Part shown: piece after piece, positions 35,104 to 44,443 of the stretch | Layout: each line of letters opens with the position of its first letter | Numbering within the stretch: position 1 is the stretch's first letter | Assembly: GCA_050291935.1 (NCBI GenBank) | Contig: JBNKKR010000004.1 | Span: forward strand, 62,001 to 126,000 | Length of the DNA: 64,000 nt | Direction: 5' to 3' | From: Desulfocapsa sp050291935 | GTDB lineage: Bacteria > Desulfobacterota > Desulfobulbia > Desulfobulbales > Desulfocapsaceae | The notes under the pieces: generated by a model | What the model saw: the letters and a program-made list of their open reading frames with translations, nothing else | Database searches by the model: none | What the model was told of the DNA's origin: nothing | Program-made: the position numbers and the translations under genes

Positions 35104-35129
35104 AAGTGGAGTAAAGTGGTACAAAGTGG
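35104..35129 (+). promoter_or_regulatory. MraZ operator: three AAGTGG repeats at 10-bp spacing
   Basis: AAGTGG occurs at 35104, 35114 and 35124, exactly one helical turn apart, just before mraZ. The last two have the extended form AAAGTGG. Tandem GTGG/TGGG-type boxes with this spacing are the known binding sites of MraZ in front of its own operon in several bacteria, so autoregulation of the dcw cluster is likely. Confidence 0.78.
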
Positions 35130-35143
35130 ATGCAGGTTGGCGG

Positions 35144-35614
35144 ATGAGTGAGTCGAGAACCATAAAAAGCAGATTTAGAAGCAAGTCTGAACACAGTCTG
35201 GATGGCAAAGGGCGTTTGAATTTGCCAAGCCGGTTTCGGGATGTGTTGAGTCAATTTGGTTCAAATATGTTGATCCTTGCGCCCTGGAAAGAACATCTGC
35301 GCATTTACCCGCTTTCTGAATGGGAAATTATGGAAGATCGACTTATGGATCAGGTGAAAGAACAACCTCATCTGGCAGGGTTTATCCGTATGGTTTTGTC
35401 CGGTGCAACGGACTGTAAAACAGATAAGCAAGGACGTTTGTTGCTTCCTGTTTCCTTACGCAATGAAGTTGAGATGGGGAAAGAAGTAATCCTCACCGGT
35501 ATGCGGGACTGGATCGAGATTTGGGATAAATCGGTCTGGGAAAATGAAATGGAGAGTACCCGTAAGACTTTTGACACGCTGGATGAAGGGCTTGCAAAAC
35601 TGGGTATCCTATGA
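35144..35614 (+). CDS. mraZ: Transcriptional regulator MraZ
   Basis: A 156-residue member of the MraZ/AbrB-like family with two tandem SpoVT-AbrB-like folds: SEHSLDGKGRLNLPSRFRD near residue 16 and SGATDCKTDKQGRLLLPVSL near residue 85, each with the conserved D-x-x-G-R-[IL]-x-[LI]-P signature. It is the first gene of the dcw cluster and a DNA-binding autoregulator. The frame reaches back to an ATG at 35126, but that codon lies inside the third operator repeat; the ATG at 35144 is closer to the conserved domain and is chosen. It overlaps rsmH by four bases. Confidence 0.95.
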   Translation: MSESRTIKSRFRSKSEHSLDGKGRLNLPSRFRDVLSQFGSNMLILAPWKEHLRIYPLSEWEIMEDRLMDQVKEQPHLAGFIRMVLSGATDCKTDKQGRLLLPVSLRNEVEMGKEVILTGMRDWIEIWDKSVWENEMESTRKTFDTLDEGLAKLGIL

Positions 35615-36513
35615 GCCAGAACAAGCTGGAGGTGGCACAGATACATTGCCCCGTCCTACTTGATGCGTGTGTCTCGTTTTTGAATCCCCAATCCAGCAGG
35701 GTCTATATGGATGGAACCATGGGTCTTGGTGGGCATAGCGAGGCAATTTTGCAGGCCAGCTCTCCAGATGGAAAACTTATCGCCTTTGATTGGGATGCGG
35801 CGGCCATACAAAAAGCGCAGCAGCGTTTGGCAAGCTATGGCAATCGGCTGACAATTGTAAGGCGAAATTTCTCTGAAATTGAGGAAGGCTTGGCAGAGTG
35901 CGGAACTGAGAAGGTGGACGGGATCTTGATAGATATAGGTCTTTCTTCTTTGCAGCTTGATATCGGTGGCAGGGGCTTTAGTTTTTTACGGGATGAACCG
36001 CTGGATATGCGGATGGATACGCGAAAAAAACGTACCGCAGCATGGATACTCGCCAACTGTTCTGAGAAAGAGCTGGCCGATATTTTTTTTTATTATGGTG
36101 AGGAGAAACAGGCGAGAAGGATTGCTTCCTTTGTCGCAAGTGAGCGCAAGATAAAGCCCATTAAGACGTCTAAACAGTTGGCAGAGCTTGTCGCAAAGGC
36201 TGTGCCAAAGCGGTTTCAACCCAAAAAGAAGCATGTGGCGACGTTAGTCTTTCAGGCGCTTAGAATAGCGGTCAATACTGAGCTTGAAAACCTCGCAACA
36301 ATTTTAGATAAAGCAGCGTATCACCTCTCCTCTGGGAGTAGATTTTGTGTCATTTCTTTTCACTCCTTAGAAGATAGGTTGGTAAAAAGAAAATTTAAAG
36401 AAAATAAAGAGTTAAGAGTGCTAACAAAGAAGCCGATTATGGCTTCCAAAGAGGAAATGGATACAAATCCACGATCACGCAGCGCTCGTCTGCGAGTAGC
36501 TGAAAAAGTTTGA
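35611..36513 (+). CDS. rsmH: 16S rRNA (cytosine-1402-N4)-methyltransferase RsmH (MraW)
   Basis: A 300-residue SAM-dependent methyltransferase. The SAM-binding motif YMDGTMGLGGHSEAIL is near residue 32, VDGILIDIGLSSLQLD near 100 with the R-G-F-S and LDMRMD segments typical of RsmH, and KHVATLVFQALRIAVNTEL near residue 205 followed by FCVISFHSLEDRLVKR. It methylates N4 of C1402 in 16S rRNA near the ribosomal P site. Its usual place, second in the dcw cluster after mraZ, is kept, with an ATGA overlap. Confidence 0.97.
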   Translation: MSQNKLEVAQIHCPVLLDACVSFLNPQSSRVYMDGTMGLGGHSEAILQASSPDGKLIAFDWDAAAIQKAQQRLASYGNRLTIVRRNFSEIEEGLAECGTEKVDGILIDIGLSSLQLDIGGRGFSFLRDEPLDMRMDTRKKRTAAWILANCSEKELADIFFYYGEEKQARRIASFVASERKIKPIKTSKQLAELVAKAVPKRFQPKKKHVATLVFQALRIAVNTELENLATILDKAAYHLSSGSRFCVISFHSLEDRLVKRKFKENKELRVLTKKPIMASKEEMDTNPRSRSARLRVAEKV

Positions 36514-36525
36514 GTGAGGCCCGAT

Positions 36526-36900
36526 ATGAATGGTAATCCATCAATCCATACTGTGATCCCATGTGCAAATGGATTCGCTGTACGAAGCAAACAATGCACG
36601 AAGCGGAGTTTTCCTGTGCCCGGTGGAAAACGTTTTTTTAAGGTTGCGATAAAGCTGTTGTGCGCGGGGGGTATTGTGTTGGGGGCTTCTACTTTATGGC
36701 TGGGGCACAGTATTAACCGGGTTGATGAACAGATCAGCAAGATAGAGTTGCAGAAAGAACAGCTGCTCAATGCCAATATTCTGATGCGGGCCAAAAAGGC
36801 GGCTCTATTTTCTAAAGAAACAGTTGCTGATATGGCTGGTGATCAACTTGCCATCCATAATCCAGATAAGCAGCTACAATATAAACACCTTAGAGAGTAG
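36526..36900 (+). CDS. ftsL: Small bitopic division protein, FtsL-like
   Basis: A 124-residue protein with a cytoplasmic basic N-terminus, one membrane span (AIKLLCAGGIVLGASTLWLG near residue 45) and a periplasmic coiled coil with heptad leucines (INRVDEQISKIELQKEQLLNAN). That architecture, and the place between rsmH and ftsI, identify FtsL; sequence conservation of the family is low. FtsL pairs with FtsB and activates the septal synthase FtsWI. The ATG at 36526 has GAGG six bases upstream and is preferred over the GTG at 36514. Because the FtsI-like product next door is degenerate, its partner here is uncertain. Confidence 0.75.
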   Translation: MNGNPSIHTVIPCANGFAVRSKQCTKRSFPVPGGKRFFKVAIKLLCAGGIVLGASTLWLGHSINRVDEQISKIELQKEQLLNANILMRAKKAALFSKETVADMAGDQLAIHNPDKQLQYKHLRE

Positions 36901-36969
36901 GTGTTGTTTAGCGTAGTATAAGAATCGCCTCTGCAAAAAAGGTGTGATACAGATGTAGAGTTTGCTGCC

Positions 36970-38868
36970 ATGGCCAGAAGATCACGTTTGAAAACAAAAG
37001 CGACGGCGAAACGCTGGCCACCTTTTTTGTTGATCATTCTCTTGTTGCTGACAGTTGGTGCTGCCGTAGTCCGGCTGTATCAGCGCCAACTGATCAATCT
37101 TGTTGAAGTTTGGAAGGGAAGTTTCGAGGAACCGGTGGTAATCACCGCGGATGGTCTGCGGGGGACAATATTTGACCGGAACTACAAGGAACTTGCACAA
37201 ACCCTGGAACGAGTATCCCTTTATGCTAGACCTCGGGAGGTGATCAATATCCCACAAGCTGCTGAAAAACTTTCGCCAATATTGGGAATAAGTGAATCTG
37301 AAATTGTTGCCAATTTAGAACATGATTCGCATCTGGTTTGGTTAGGTCGTGATATTGACCAGGCTGATGAAGAGTTGGTGACGGATCTTCATATTCCAGG
37401 TGTTTACTTTCATCGGGAGTTCGCAAGGAGTTATCCTGCTCAAGAACAGGCTTCGCGGTTGATAGGCTATTCCGAAAACGATAGGGGGCTGGCTGGAGTA
37501 GAGTACCATTATGATCGTTTGCTCAATCAGGATGTTGTGAGGCAGGCAGATCTGCCATTCATTGACCTGGAAGGTTTGGAACAAACCAAGAGAAATGGAC
37601 ATGATCTGGTTCTGACCCTGGATATGAAAATCCAGGCCATCCTTGAGGAGTATGTTGCACGTCAAGGCCGGAAAATGGGTGATGGAAAAATTGCCTCGCT
37701 TTTGGTCAATGCGGAGGATGGCAGAATTATCGCGGGAGCCAATTATCCAGGTTACAACCTTGGGAGTGTGTGGCAGGATGATCAGGATCTTTTTGGCTCC
37801 CTCTTTTTTACACCCATGTTAATTCCTCAAAAAGTGCGTGATTTTTTTCTTACTGCAGCGCAGTTGCAACAGGGGTGGGAACAAGACAAACAGGTATATC
37901 CCTGGAGTATTGCTTCTCGGACCATGGACTATGCAACTCAGATTAGACTTTGGGACAGGCTTGAACTTGTAACAGAGGTGGATGTGGATTTTGCAGGTGG
38001 GAGTAAGAAGAGAGAAGCAAGCGTCCAGTTTGTTGATTGTGTACCACAGCAGGAATGTGGGACCGTTCCAAGAACAGCAACACCGCTGAACATTGCACTT
38101 GCCATTACCCATCTTGTAAATGGTGGGCACAAGGTGCGGCTACATATTCTGGACCGTATTATTGATAGGGGCAGTCACAATGAGTTTTTGTATAACAGCT
38201 TTAAAGAAAAAGGCCAGGCGCGCCACGTCCTTCCATCTCTTGTTTCAGAAGAGTTACGCGCGTCACTGAAACAAAACGGACAGCGTGGTGTGCTCGATTC
38301 TTTTACCCTTGCAGGAGATTCAGTGTCGCTTATACCCGAGTATTCGGGTGGAAAATATGTGTGCGACTCCATGGCAGTTACGGTGATCACTGGAGTAAAA
38401 CCCGAGCTTGTACTTCTAATGGCGTCAAGGCAACATATGGCTGGCCCAATAGAACATCCAGATTCTGGCGCAGAGCTGTTGGTAAAAGAAATAAACACGG
38501 TGCTTCCTTCAATGGTGTCTCTGCATCAGGTGTACCACACCATTGCCGATATGGTAGAAGCACCTGCAGTGGAAGATAAAAACTTTCACCTGGATATAGA
38601 AAAACAGGGCAACTCTTCCAAAGCACTGGAAAAAGAGCTTGAAACTCATCTCAATGTAATGCCAGAACTTGAGGGGTACAGCTTGCGCAAGGCTTTGCGT
38701 TATTTGCAGCAAAATGAGGTTGTTATACGAATCAGTGGGAGTGGCCATATCGTGAGTCAAGAGCCCGCAGCTGGTGAAAAACTTTCCAAAGGCAGTGTCG
38801 TTTATTTGGAACTCGCTTCTGATGTAAGCGTTGAAAACGTAAGAAAGCGTGTTGCAGCGCAGGAATGA
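36970..38868 (+). CDS. FtsI/PBP3-like protein without transpeptidase catalytic residues, with a PASTA domain
   Basis: A 632-residue bitopic protein in the ftsI position. It has the membrane span FLLIILLLLTVGAAVVRLY near residue 20, the class B PBP dimerisation domain (GTIFDRNYKELAQTLERVSL, then GVEYHYDRLL near 178) and a transpeptidase fold (LVLTLDMKIQAILEEYV, PRTATPLNIALAITHLVNGG). None of the three active-site motifs survives: the S-x-x-K site reads I285-P-Q-K288, the S-x-N region near 313-319 reads SIASRTM, and KTG is replaced by D450-S-V452. A PASTA domain follows near 560-625. It can hardly make cross-links or bind beta-lactams; a scaffolding role in the divisome is inferred. Confidence 0.85.
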   Translation: MARRSRLKTKATAKRWPPFLLIILLLLTVGAAVVRLYQRQLINLVEVWKGSFEEPVVITADGLRGTIFDRNYKELAQTLERVSLYARPREVINIPQAAEKLSPILGISESEIVANLEHDSHLVWLGRDIDQADEELVTDLHIPGVYFHREFARSYPAQEQASRLIGYSENDRGLAGVEYHYDRLLNQDVVRQADLPFIDLEGLEQTKRNGHDLVLTLDMKIQAILEEYVARQGRKMGDGKIASLLVNAEDGRIIAGANYPGYNLGSVWQDDQDLFGSLFFTPMLIPQKVRDFFLTAAQLQQGWEQDKQVYPWSIASRTMDYATQIRLWDRLELVTEVDVDFAGGSKKREASVQFVDCVPQQECGTVPRTATPLNIALAITHLVNGGHKVRLHILDRIIDRGSHNEFLYNSFKEKGQARHVLPSLVSEELRASLKQNGQRGVLDSFTLAGDSVSLIPEYSGGKYVCDSMAVTVITGVKPELVLLMASRQHMAGPIEHPDSGAELLVKEINTVLPSMVSLHQVYHTIADMVEAPAVEDKNFHLDIEKQGNSSKALEKELETHLNVMPELEGYSLRKALRYLQQNEVVIRISGSGHIVSQEPAAGEKLSKGSVVYLELASDVSVENVRKRVAAQE

Positions 38869-38886
38869 AGCAGAAGGTAGGGATAG

Positions 38887-41800
38887 ATGGTAAAAAGGGC
38901 TTTTATAAGCGGCAAAAGTGAATGGTCGTACGCTGGTGCCGGGACGGTTGTATCTGCTTCCTCCGTCTGTGTGCATAGCCTTTTGCAATCTTTTGACTAT
39001 ACTTGTGTCAATGGAGATCCAGTACAATGCGAAGTGGAGAGGGTTTCCATTGATTCCAGAAATTGTGGGGAAAAGAGCCTCTTTCTTGCCATTTGCGGAA
39101 GTAAACAGGACGGTCATGACTATATAGAAGACGCCCTTAAAAATGGTTGTAAGGCAATTCTTGTGGAAGCGGGAGGCTACTCTTTGCAGAAACAGGCAGA
39201 TATCTGCATTATTGAAGTTGCCGATAGCCGTCTGGCCCAGGCTTTGCTGGCAGAAAAACTCTTTGCAGATCCATCCCGTAGCCTGAACATGATTGGGGTT
39301 ACAGGGACCAATGGCAAGACAAGTGTTACATATTTACTGGAAAGTGTTCTTCGTCATGCCGGAAAACAAGTGGGAGTGATTGGTACAATTAGCTACCGTT
39401 ATCTTGACCGGGAAAAGAAGGAACAAGTTGTACCATCTCCCTACACCACGCCGGAGCCATTCCTCTTACAAAGTACGTTACGTAAGATGGCAGATGCGGG
39501 TGTTGAGTATGTGGTTATGGAAGTTTCTTCCCATGGAATCGCTCAACACCGTATTGGCAGTATGCAATTTCAAACGGCATCTTTTACCAACCTCTCCCGT
39601 GATCATCTTGATTTTCATGTGGATATGGATACGTATTTTCGGGAAAAATCCAAGCTGTTTACGGAGCACCTGGCAGCAGGTGGTGAAGCAATAATTGGGT
39701 TTAGCAAAAATAATCAAAAGTGGAGCAAAACCCTTCTTCAACAATGTAAAGCACATGGTATCAAGACGCATACCTGCGGTGTTACTGGCTGTGATATTAG
39801 TCCAGAGTCGGTAACGGCAAGTGTTACTGCGACGACCATTACCCTGCAAACGAAGGATGGCCAGTGTGTCTTGCGTTCTCCCTTAGTTGGAGAGTTTAAT
39901 GTTTCAAATATTCAACTCACCTATGCTTTGGCGATGGCTGCCGGAATATCGCAAACTGTAATAGTTGATGCGTTGCGGCAGGCAACCGGTGCGCCGGGAC
40001 GGATGCGACGTGTCACGGCTTGTCCTAAAGAAGAACATTTCAGGCCAACGGTAATTGTCGATTATGCCCACACCCCGGATGCTCTGGCTCAACTACTTAA
40101 CACATTGAAACCACTGGTTCAGGGGAACCTGTTTTGTGTTTTTGGCTGTGGTGGTGACAGAGACCCAGGAAAACGGCAGCTTATGGGAGAAGTTGCAGGG
40201 CAGTATGCGGATGTTGTTATTATAACAGATGATAATCCACGCACTGAGGATGCTGCAACCATAAGAAAGATGGTTGTGGAAGGAGTCACTGCGAAAGGGC
40301 TTGTAAAACGTGATGTGGGTTGGTTGCAAACAGAGGGCAACAATAAGATCGGTTTTGTGGAAATAGGGGATAGGGAAGAGGCGATACTCGCTGCGATTTA
40401 CAACGCCAAGGCTGGGGATATTGTTTGTCTTGCCGGTAAAGGGCATGAGGATTATCAAATAACAAAGGAAGGGAAACGATTTTTTGATGATATCCTTGTG
40501 GCCCAAAAAGGGCTGAGTGCATGGTGCCTGGAATCCCTTGTGAGGGCAACTGGTGGAACGGTCAGTGGTGGTGACGGTGGGTCTGAGTTTTTTCACGGTG
40601 TATCCACGGATTCAAGAGATATTGGGAAAAATGATATTTTTGTAGCCCTTCAAGGGGAACGTTTTGATGGGCATGATTATTTAGCAGCGGTTGAAAAGGC
40701 CGGAGCCGGGGTCATTATTGTGCAACAGGCACCCACAGATACAGTATCTCTTCCTTTTTTGTTGGTTTCCGATACGGAACAGGGCTTGGGAGATTTAGCA
40801 GCCCATAGACGGCAGTGTCTAAAACATATGGTCCAGCAGAAAGTTGTTGGAATTACAGGAAGTAGTGGGAAGACCACCCTGAAAGAGATGTGCTTTTCGA
40901 TTTTTGAGCAACAGTGGCCGGTTACTTACGAGAACGGAACAACAAGGGTCCTTAAAACTAAAGGAAATTTTAATAATAGTATTGGACTGCCCCTTTCACT
41001 ACTCCCGGCTACACCGGCACATAAGGTCCTGCTCCTTGAGATGGGGATGAATCATCCCGGGGAAATACGCTATCTTACAAAAATTGCAGATCCAGATATA
41101 GCTTGTATCCTCAATATTCACGGAGCACATCTTGAAGGGCTTGGCTCCATTGAAGGGGTGGCGGCAGCAAAGGCTGAATTATTTGAGACAAGTAATATTG
41201 ATACGCTTTTTGTGGTTAATGGTGATGATGAACGGGTTTTGGCATTGTCGAAAAAATTTTCCCAAAAAAAAGTGTATTTTGGCCTTGATGATAAGCAAAA
41301 GAGGGGGCTTAGCGTTTCTGCCTCAAATTATGCAAAAAACTGTGGGGAAAAGGTAGAATTTACTCTCCATATTGGTGACAAAAAGGCTGATGTGGTTGTA
41401 AATGTTCCAGGAAAACATAATATTGTCAATGCATTGGCTGCTGCTGCAATTGCTCACGCCGCAGGTGTTTCCCTCTCTACGATCAGTCGCGGACTCTCGC
41501 ATTTTACGCCGGCTGCAAACCGAATGCAGCTTTGCGCAGGCCCTTTTGGAAGCCGCATTATTAATGATTGTTACAATGCAAATCCCGAATCCATGAAGGC
41601 AGGGCTTGCAACCCTTGCTGGATTTAGAAACACAGTACGCATTGCTGTCCTTGCTGATATGCTTGAACTTGGCGAAGGTGCTGCTGCGCTACATACAGAA
41701 ATTGGCAAGTATACAGCGGATCTGGGGATAGAATTTTTAGCGGTTCTTGGTGAATTTGCCGGGCATGTGGCATCGGGAGCTGCGCAGAGTGAAAATAAAC

Positions 41801-41976
41801 GCATTGTGGTAAAACATTTTCAGGATCAGGAGTCCTGCGCCCATTGGGTTCAGGATATTTTAACGACAAAAAAGGAGAAAGGGACACCGACTATCCTTGT
41901 CAAAGGGTCAAGGGGTATGCACCTTGAAAATATTGTTACTGCGTTACAAGAAGGGGATTGGGGCCATATACAATGA
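38887..41976 (+). CDS. murEF: MurE-MurF fusion: peptidoglycan precursor ligases for the third residue and D-Ala-D-Ala
   Basis: A 1029-residue fusion. Residues about 40-540 are MurE, with ATP loop GVTGTNGKTSVTYLLES near 140, the carbamylated-lysine region, and DDNPRTED near 450, the motif that selects meso-diaminopimelate. Residues about 545-1029 are MurF, with its own ATP loop GITGSSGKTTLKEM near 656 and DCYNANPESMKAGL near 895. The fused enzyme would add meso-DAP and then D-Ala-D-Ala to UDP-MurNAc-L-Ala-D-Glu in the cytoplasm. No stop or start signal separates the halves. It overlaps mraY by four bases. Confidence 0.95.
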   Translation: MVKRAFISGKSEWSYAGAGTVVSASSVCVHSLLQSFDYTCVNGDPVQCEVERVSIDSRNCGEKSLFLAICGSKQDGHDYIEDALKNGCKAILVEAGGYSLQKQADICIIEVADSRLAQALLAEKLFADPSRSLNMIGVTGTNGKTSVTYLLESVLRHAGKQVGVIGTISYRYLDREKKEQVVPSPYTTPEPFLLQSTLRKMADAGVEYVVMEVSSHGIAQHRIGSMQFQTASFTNLSRDHLDFHVDMDTYFREKSKLFTEHLAAGGEAIIGFSKNNQKWSKTLLQQCKAHGIKTHTCGVTGCDISPESVTASVTATTITLQTKDGQCVLRSPLVGEFNVSNIQLTYALAMAAGISQTVIVDALRQATGAPGRMRRVTACPKEEHFRPTVIVDYAHTPDALAQLLNTLKPLVQGNLFCVFGCGGDRDPGKRQLMGEVAGQYADVVIITDDNPRTEDAATIRKMVVEGVTAKGLVKRDVGWLQTEGNNKIGFVEIGDREEAILAAIYNAKAGDIVCLAGKGHEDYQITKEGKRFFDDILVAQKGLSAWCLESLVRATGGTVSGGDGGSEFFHGVSTDSRDIGKNDIFVALQGERFDGHDYLAAVEKAGAGVIIVQQAPTDTVSLPFLLVSDTEQGLGDLAAHRRQCLKHMVQQKVVGITGSSGKTTLKEMCFSIFEQQWPVTYENGTTRVLKTKGNFNNSIGLPLSLLPATPAHKVLLLEMGMNHPGEIRYLTKIADPDIACILNIHGAHLEGLGSIEGVAAAKAELFETSNIDTLFVVNGDDERVLALSKKFSQKKVYFGLDDKQKRGLSVSASNYAKNCGEKVEFTLHIGDKKADVVVNVPGKHNIVNALAAAAIAHAAGVSLSTISRGLSHFTPAANRMQLCAGPFGSRIINDCYNANPESMKAGLATLAGFRNTVRIAVLADMLELGEGAAALHTEIGKYTADLGIEFLAVLGEFAGHVASGAAQSENKRIVVKHFQDQESCAHWVQDILTTKKEKGTPTILVKGSRGMHLENIVTALQEGDWGHIQ

Positions 41977-43052
41977 TTTACTATTTTCTCTATCCTCTTC
42001 ATGAAACCATCAGTTATTTTAACGTGTTTCGCTATATCACCGTGCGCTCCATTGGCGGGGCAATCATGGCGTTTTTGTTTATGTTGCTCTTTGGGCCTTG
42101 GTTTATTCGCCGTCTAAAGCAGTATCAGATTGGTCAGGTGGTCAGAGACGATGGACCGGAGACCCATCTGGCCAAAAAAGGTGTTCCCACCATGGGCGGT
42201 GTGTTGATTTTGGCCGCCATTAGCATTTCATCTCTTTTTTGGACAAGACTTGATAACCCATTGGTATGGCTTTTATTATTTGTATTGTCCTTTTTTGGAT
42301 GTATTGGGGCTGTGGATGATATCAGAAAAATTAAGAAGAAGACCAGCGACGGATTGAGCGCAAGGGGAAAGCTGCTGTTGCAGATTTTTGGTGCGTCTGT
42401 GGTTGGGCTTTTTGTTTGGTTGCATCCCGGATATGATGGCATGCTGAGTGTCCCTTTTTTGAAGGATGTTCACCCGGATTTATCCTGGTTTTATGTTGTA
42501 TTCTCAGTGTTTGTTATTGTTGGTGCTTCCAACTCGGTAAATTTGACCGATGGGCTGGATGGACTTGCAGCAGGGCCAACGGTGATTACTGCCTCTGTCT
42601 ATCTCATCTTTTCGTATCTTGCCGGGCATGCCGTACTTGCTGACTATCTGCAAATCCCATTTGTGCAGGGAGCTGGAGAACTGGCTGTTTTTTGTGGCGC
42701 AATGGTTGGGGCATGTCTTGGATTTCTCTGGTTTAATGCCTATCCCGCACAAATTTTTATGGGGGATGTTGGGTCACTCTCCCTTGGTGGGGCCTTGGGC
42801 GCGGTCGCGATCATTATTAAGCAGGAGATTCTGTTGGCCATCGTCGGTGGTATTTTTGTGATGGAAGCAATATCGGTAATTTTGCAGGTTTCTTATTTTA
42901 AGATCAGTAACGGGAAGCGTATCTTCCTTATGGCCCCTTTTCATCATCATTTTGAAAAAAAGGGATGGCATGAACCAAAAGTCGTGGTTCGTTTTTGGAT
43001 TGTCTCCATTATTCTTGGTCTTGTTGCTGTGGCGACCTTGAAACTACGATGA
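41973..43052 (+). CDS. mraY: Phospho-N-acetylmuramoyl-pentapeptide transferase MraY
   Basis: A 359-residue polytopic membrane enzyme with about ten spans. Conserved catalytic loops are visible: HLAKKGVPTMGGVLIL near residue 65, GAVDDIRKIKKK with the D-D pair near 111, SNSVNLTDGLDGLAAGP near 187, and FMGDVGSLSLGGALG near 262, with HHHFEKKGWHEPKVV near the C-terminus. It transfers phospho-MurNAc-pentapeptide to undecaprenyl phosphate to make lipid I. The ATG at 41973 overlaps the murEF stop (ATGA); an earlier in-frame ATG five codons upstream would lie inside murEF. Confidence 0.97.
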   Translation: MIYYFLYPLHETISYFNVFRYITVRSIGGAIMAFLFMLLFGPWFIRRLKQYQIGQVVRDDGPETHLAKKGVPTMGGVLILAAISISSLFWTRLDNPLVWLLLFVLSFFGCIGAVDDIRKIKKKTSDGLSARGKLLLQIFGASVVGLFVWLHPGYDGMLSVPFLKDVHPDLSWFYVVFSVFVIVGASNSVNLTDGLDGLAAGPTVITASVYLIFSYLAGHAVLADYLQIPFVQGAGELAVFCGAMVGACLGFLWFNAYPAQIFMGDVGSLSLGGALGAVAIIIKQEILLAIVGGIFVMEAISVILQVSYFKISNGKRIFLMAPFHHHFEKKGWHEPKVVVRFWIVSIILGLVAVATLKLR

Positions 43053-44443
43053 AAGCAGCAAAAAAAAAAATTAAGCCAGGGGAGAAGGTGGTGGTCCTTG
43101 GTTTGGGTGTTTCGGGATGGGCCGCCGTGAAGTTCCTGCAGAAGGAAGGAGCAGTTGTTGCTATTAGTGAGCAAAGAAGCCTGAAACAGCTCCCTCTGGA
43201 ATATTCTGCATTTATCGAAAAGAACGGGATTTTATTTGAAGGTGAGGGACACAGTGAGCGCTTTTGCAAAAGTTGCGATGCGTTGTTTGTAAGCCCCGGA
43301 ATTCCAAATGATAGCGTGCTGCTTGCCAATATACGAGCGCTCGGGATTCCAATCCTGGGGGAGCTTGCCATTGCGGCCCCCTATTTAACAGAGAAGGTTG
43401 TTGCAGTAACAGGAACCAATGGAAAAACAACGGTTACTGCACTTATTGCCGGGTTACTTGAGGCTGCTGGGAGAAAGGTGTTTATGGGTGGAAACATCGG
43501 AACACCACTTTTTGATTATTTATGTGGCGAAAGACAGGCCGAGGTCCTGGTCCTTGAGCTTTCCAGTTTTCAATTGGACTTGGCAGGCTCATTTGCTCCG
43601 CATATCGGTGTGTTGTTAAATATTAGCCCCGATCATTTGGATAGGCATAAAACCATGGAACGTTACGTAAGCGCCAAAAGCCAACTTTTTACCAAACAGG
43701 AGATGGAAGATTATGCCATCTTTTGCGCTGATGACCCAATGTGTCTTAACGTGGCTGAATCGTTCTTTGTCCAGCGAAAGTGTTTTTTCGGAACTGGCGG
43801 AAGAGGTGATGTTGTCACAGGGGATGGTAGGGGCTTTACGGTGAGCCTTCCAGGAAAAGAAAGTGCTGACTATGTTTTGGATAAAACTTCCCTTGACTCG
43901 CATACCGGATTGTTAAATGCCCAGGCAGCTGTGTTAGTGGCTTCTATACTTGGCTGTACCAAAGAGGGTATACAGCAAGGGCTTCGGAAGTTTCGATTGG
44001 CTCCCCACCGTTTACAACTGGTAAGAAAAGTTTCAGGGGTGAGCTACTATAACGATTCTAAAGCCACCAATACAGGGGCCGTGCAGAATGGGCTTTCAAA
44101 TTTTTCCGGAAACGTAATTTTGATTGCAGGGGGGCAGGATAAGGGAGAGGATTATGGCAGCTTGCGGCAGGTGGTAAGAGAAAAGGTAAAAGAGCTGATC
44201 CTTATTGGTGAGACGGCAGATAGCATTGCCACAGCCCTGGCAGGGACTGTCCATATCCAAAAAGCCAATGATCTTGATGAAGCGGTGAGACTCGCAGCTG
44301 GGATTTCCGTATCCGGCGATACTGTTCTTCTTGCTCCGGCGTGTGCAAGTTTTGATATGTTTGCAAACTATGCAGAGCGTGGTGAGAGTTTTGTTAAAGC
44401 GGTGATGGCGTTGCCGGATGCTGCAGGCGAGCAGGTGCACTGA
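43049..44443 (+). CDS. murD: UDP-N-acetylmuramoyl-L-alanine:D-glutamate ligase MurD
   Basis: A 464-residue Mur ligase. An N-terminal Rossmann domain (VVVLGLGVSGWAAVKFLQ) is followed by the ATP loop AVTGTNGKTTVTALIAGLL near residue 118, the NISPDHLDRH segment near 192 and the C-terminal domain with YNDSKATNTGAVQNGL near 333. It adds D-glutamate to UDP-MurNAc-L-Ala. The ATG at 43049 overlaps the mraY stop by four bases; a further upstream start would run into mraY. Its stop codon shares one base with the murG start, leaving no room for ftsW, which normally follows. Confidence 0.97.
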   Translation: MKAAKKKIKPGEKVVVLGLGVSGWAAVKFLQKEGAVVAISEQRSLKQLPLEYSAFIEKNGILFEGEGHSERFCKSCDALFVSPGIPNDSVLLANIRALGIPILGELAIAAPYLTEKVVAVTGTNGKTTVTALIAGLLEAAGRKVFMGGNIGTPLFDYLCGERQAEVLVLELSSFQLDLAGSFAPHIGVLLNISPDHLDRHKTMERYVSAKSQLFTKQEMEDYAIFCADDPMCLNVAESFFVQRKCFFGTGGRGDVVTGDGRGFTVSLPGKESADYVLDKTSLDSHTGLLNAQAAVLVASILGCTKEGIQQGLRKFRLAPHRLQLVRKVSGVSYYNDSKATNTGAVQNGLSNFSGNVILIAGGQDKGEDYGSLRQVVREKVKELILIGETADSIATALAGTVHIQKANDLDEAVRLAAGISVSGDTVLLAPACASFDMFANYAERGESFVKAVMALPDAAGEQVH

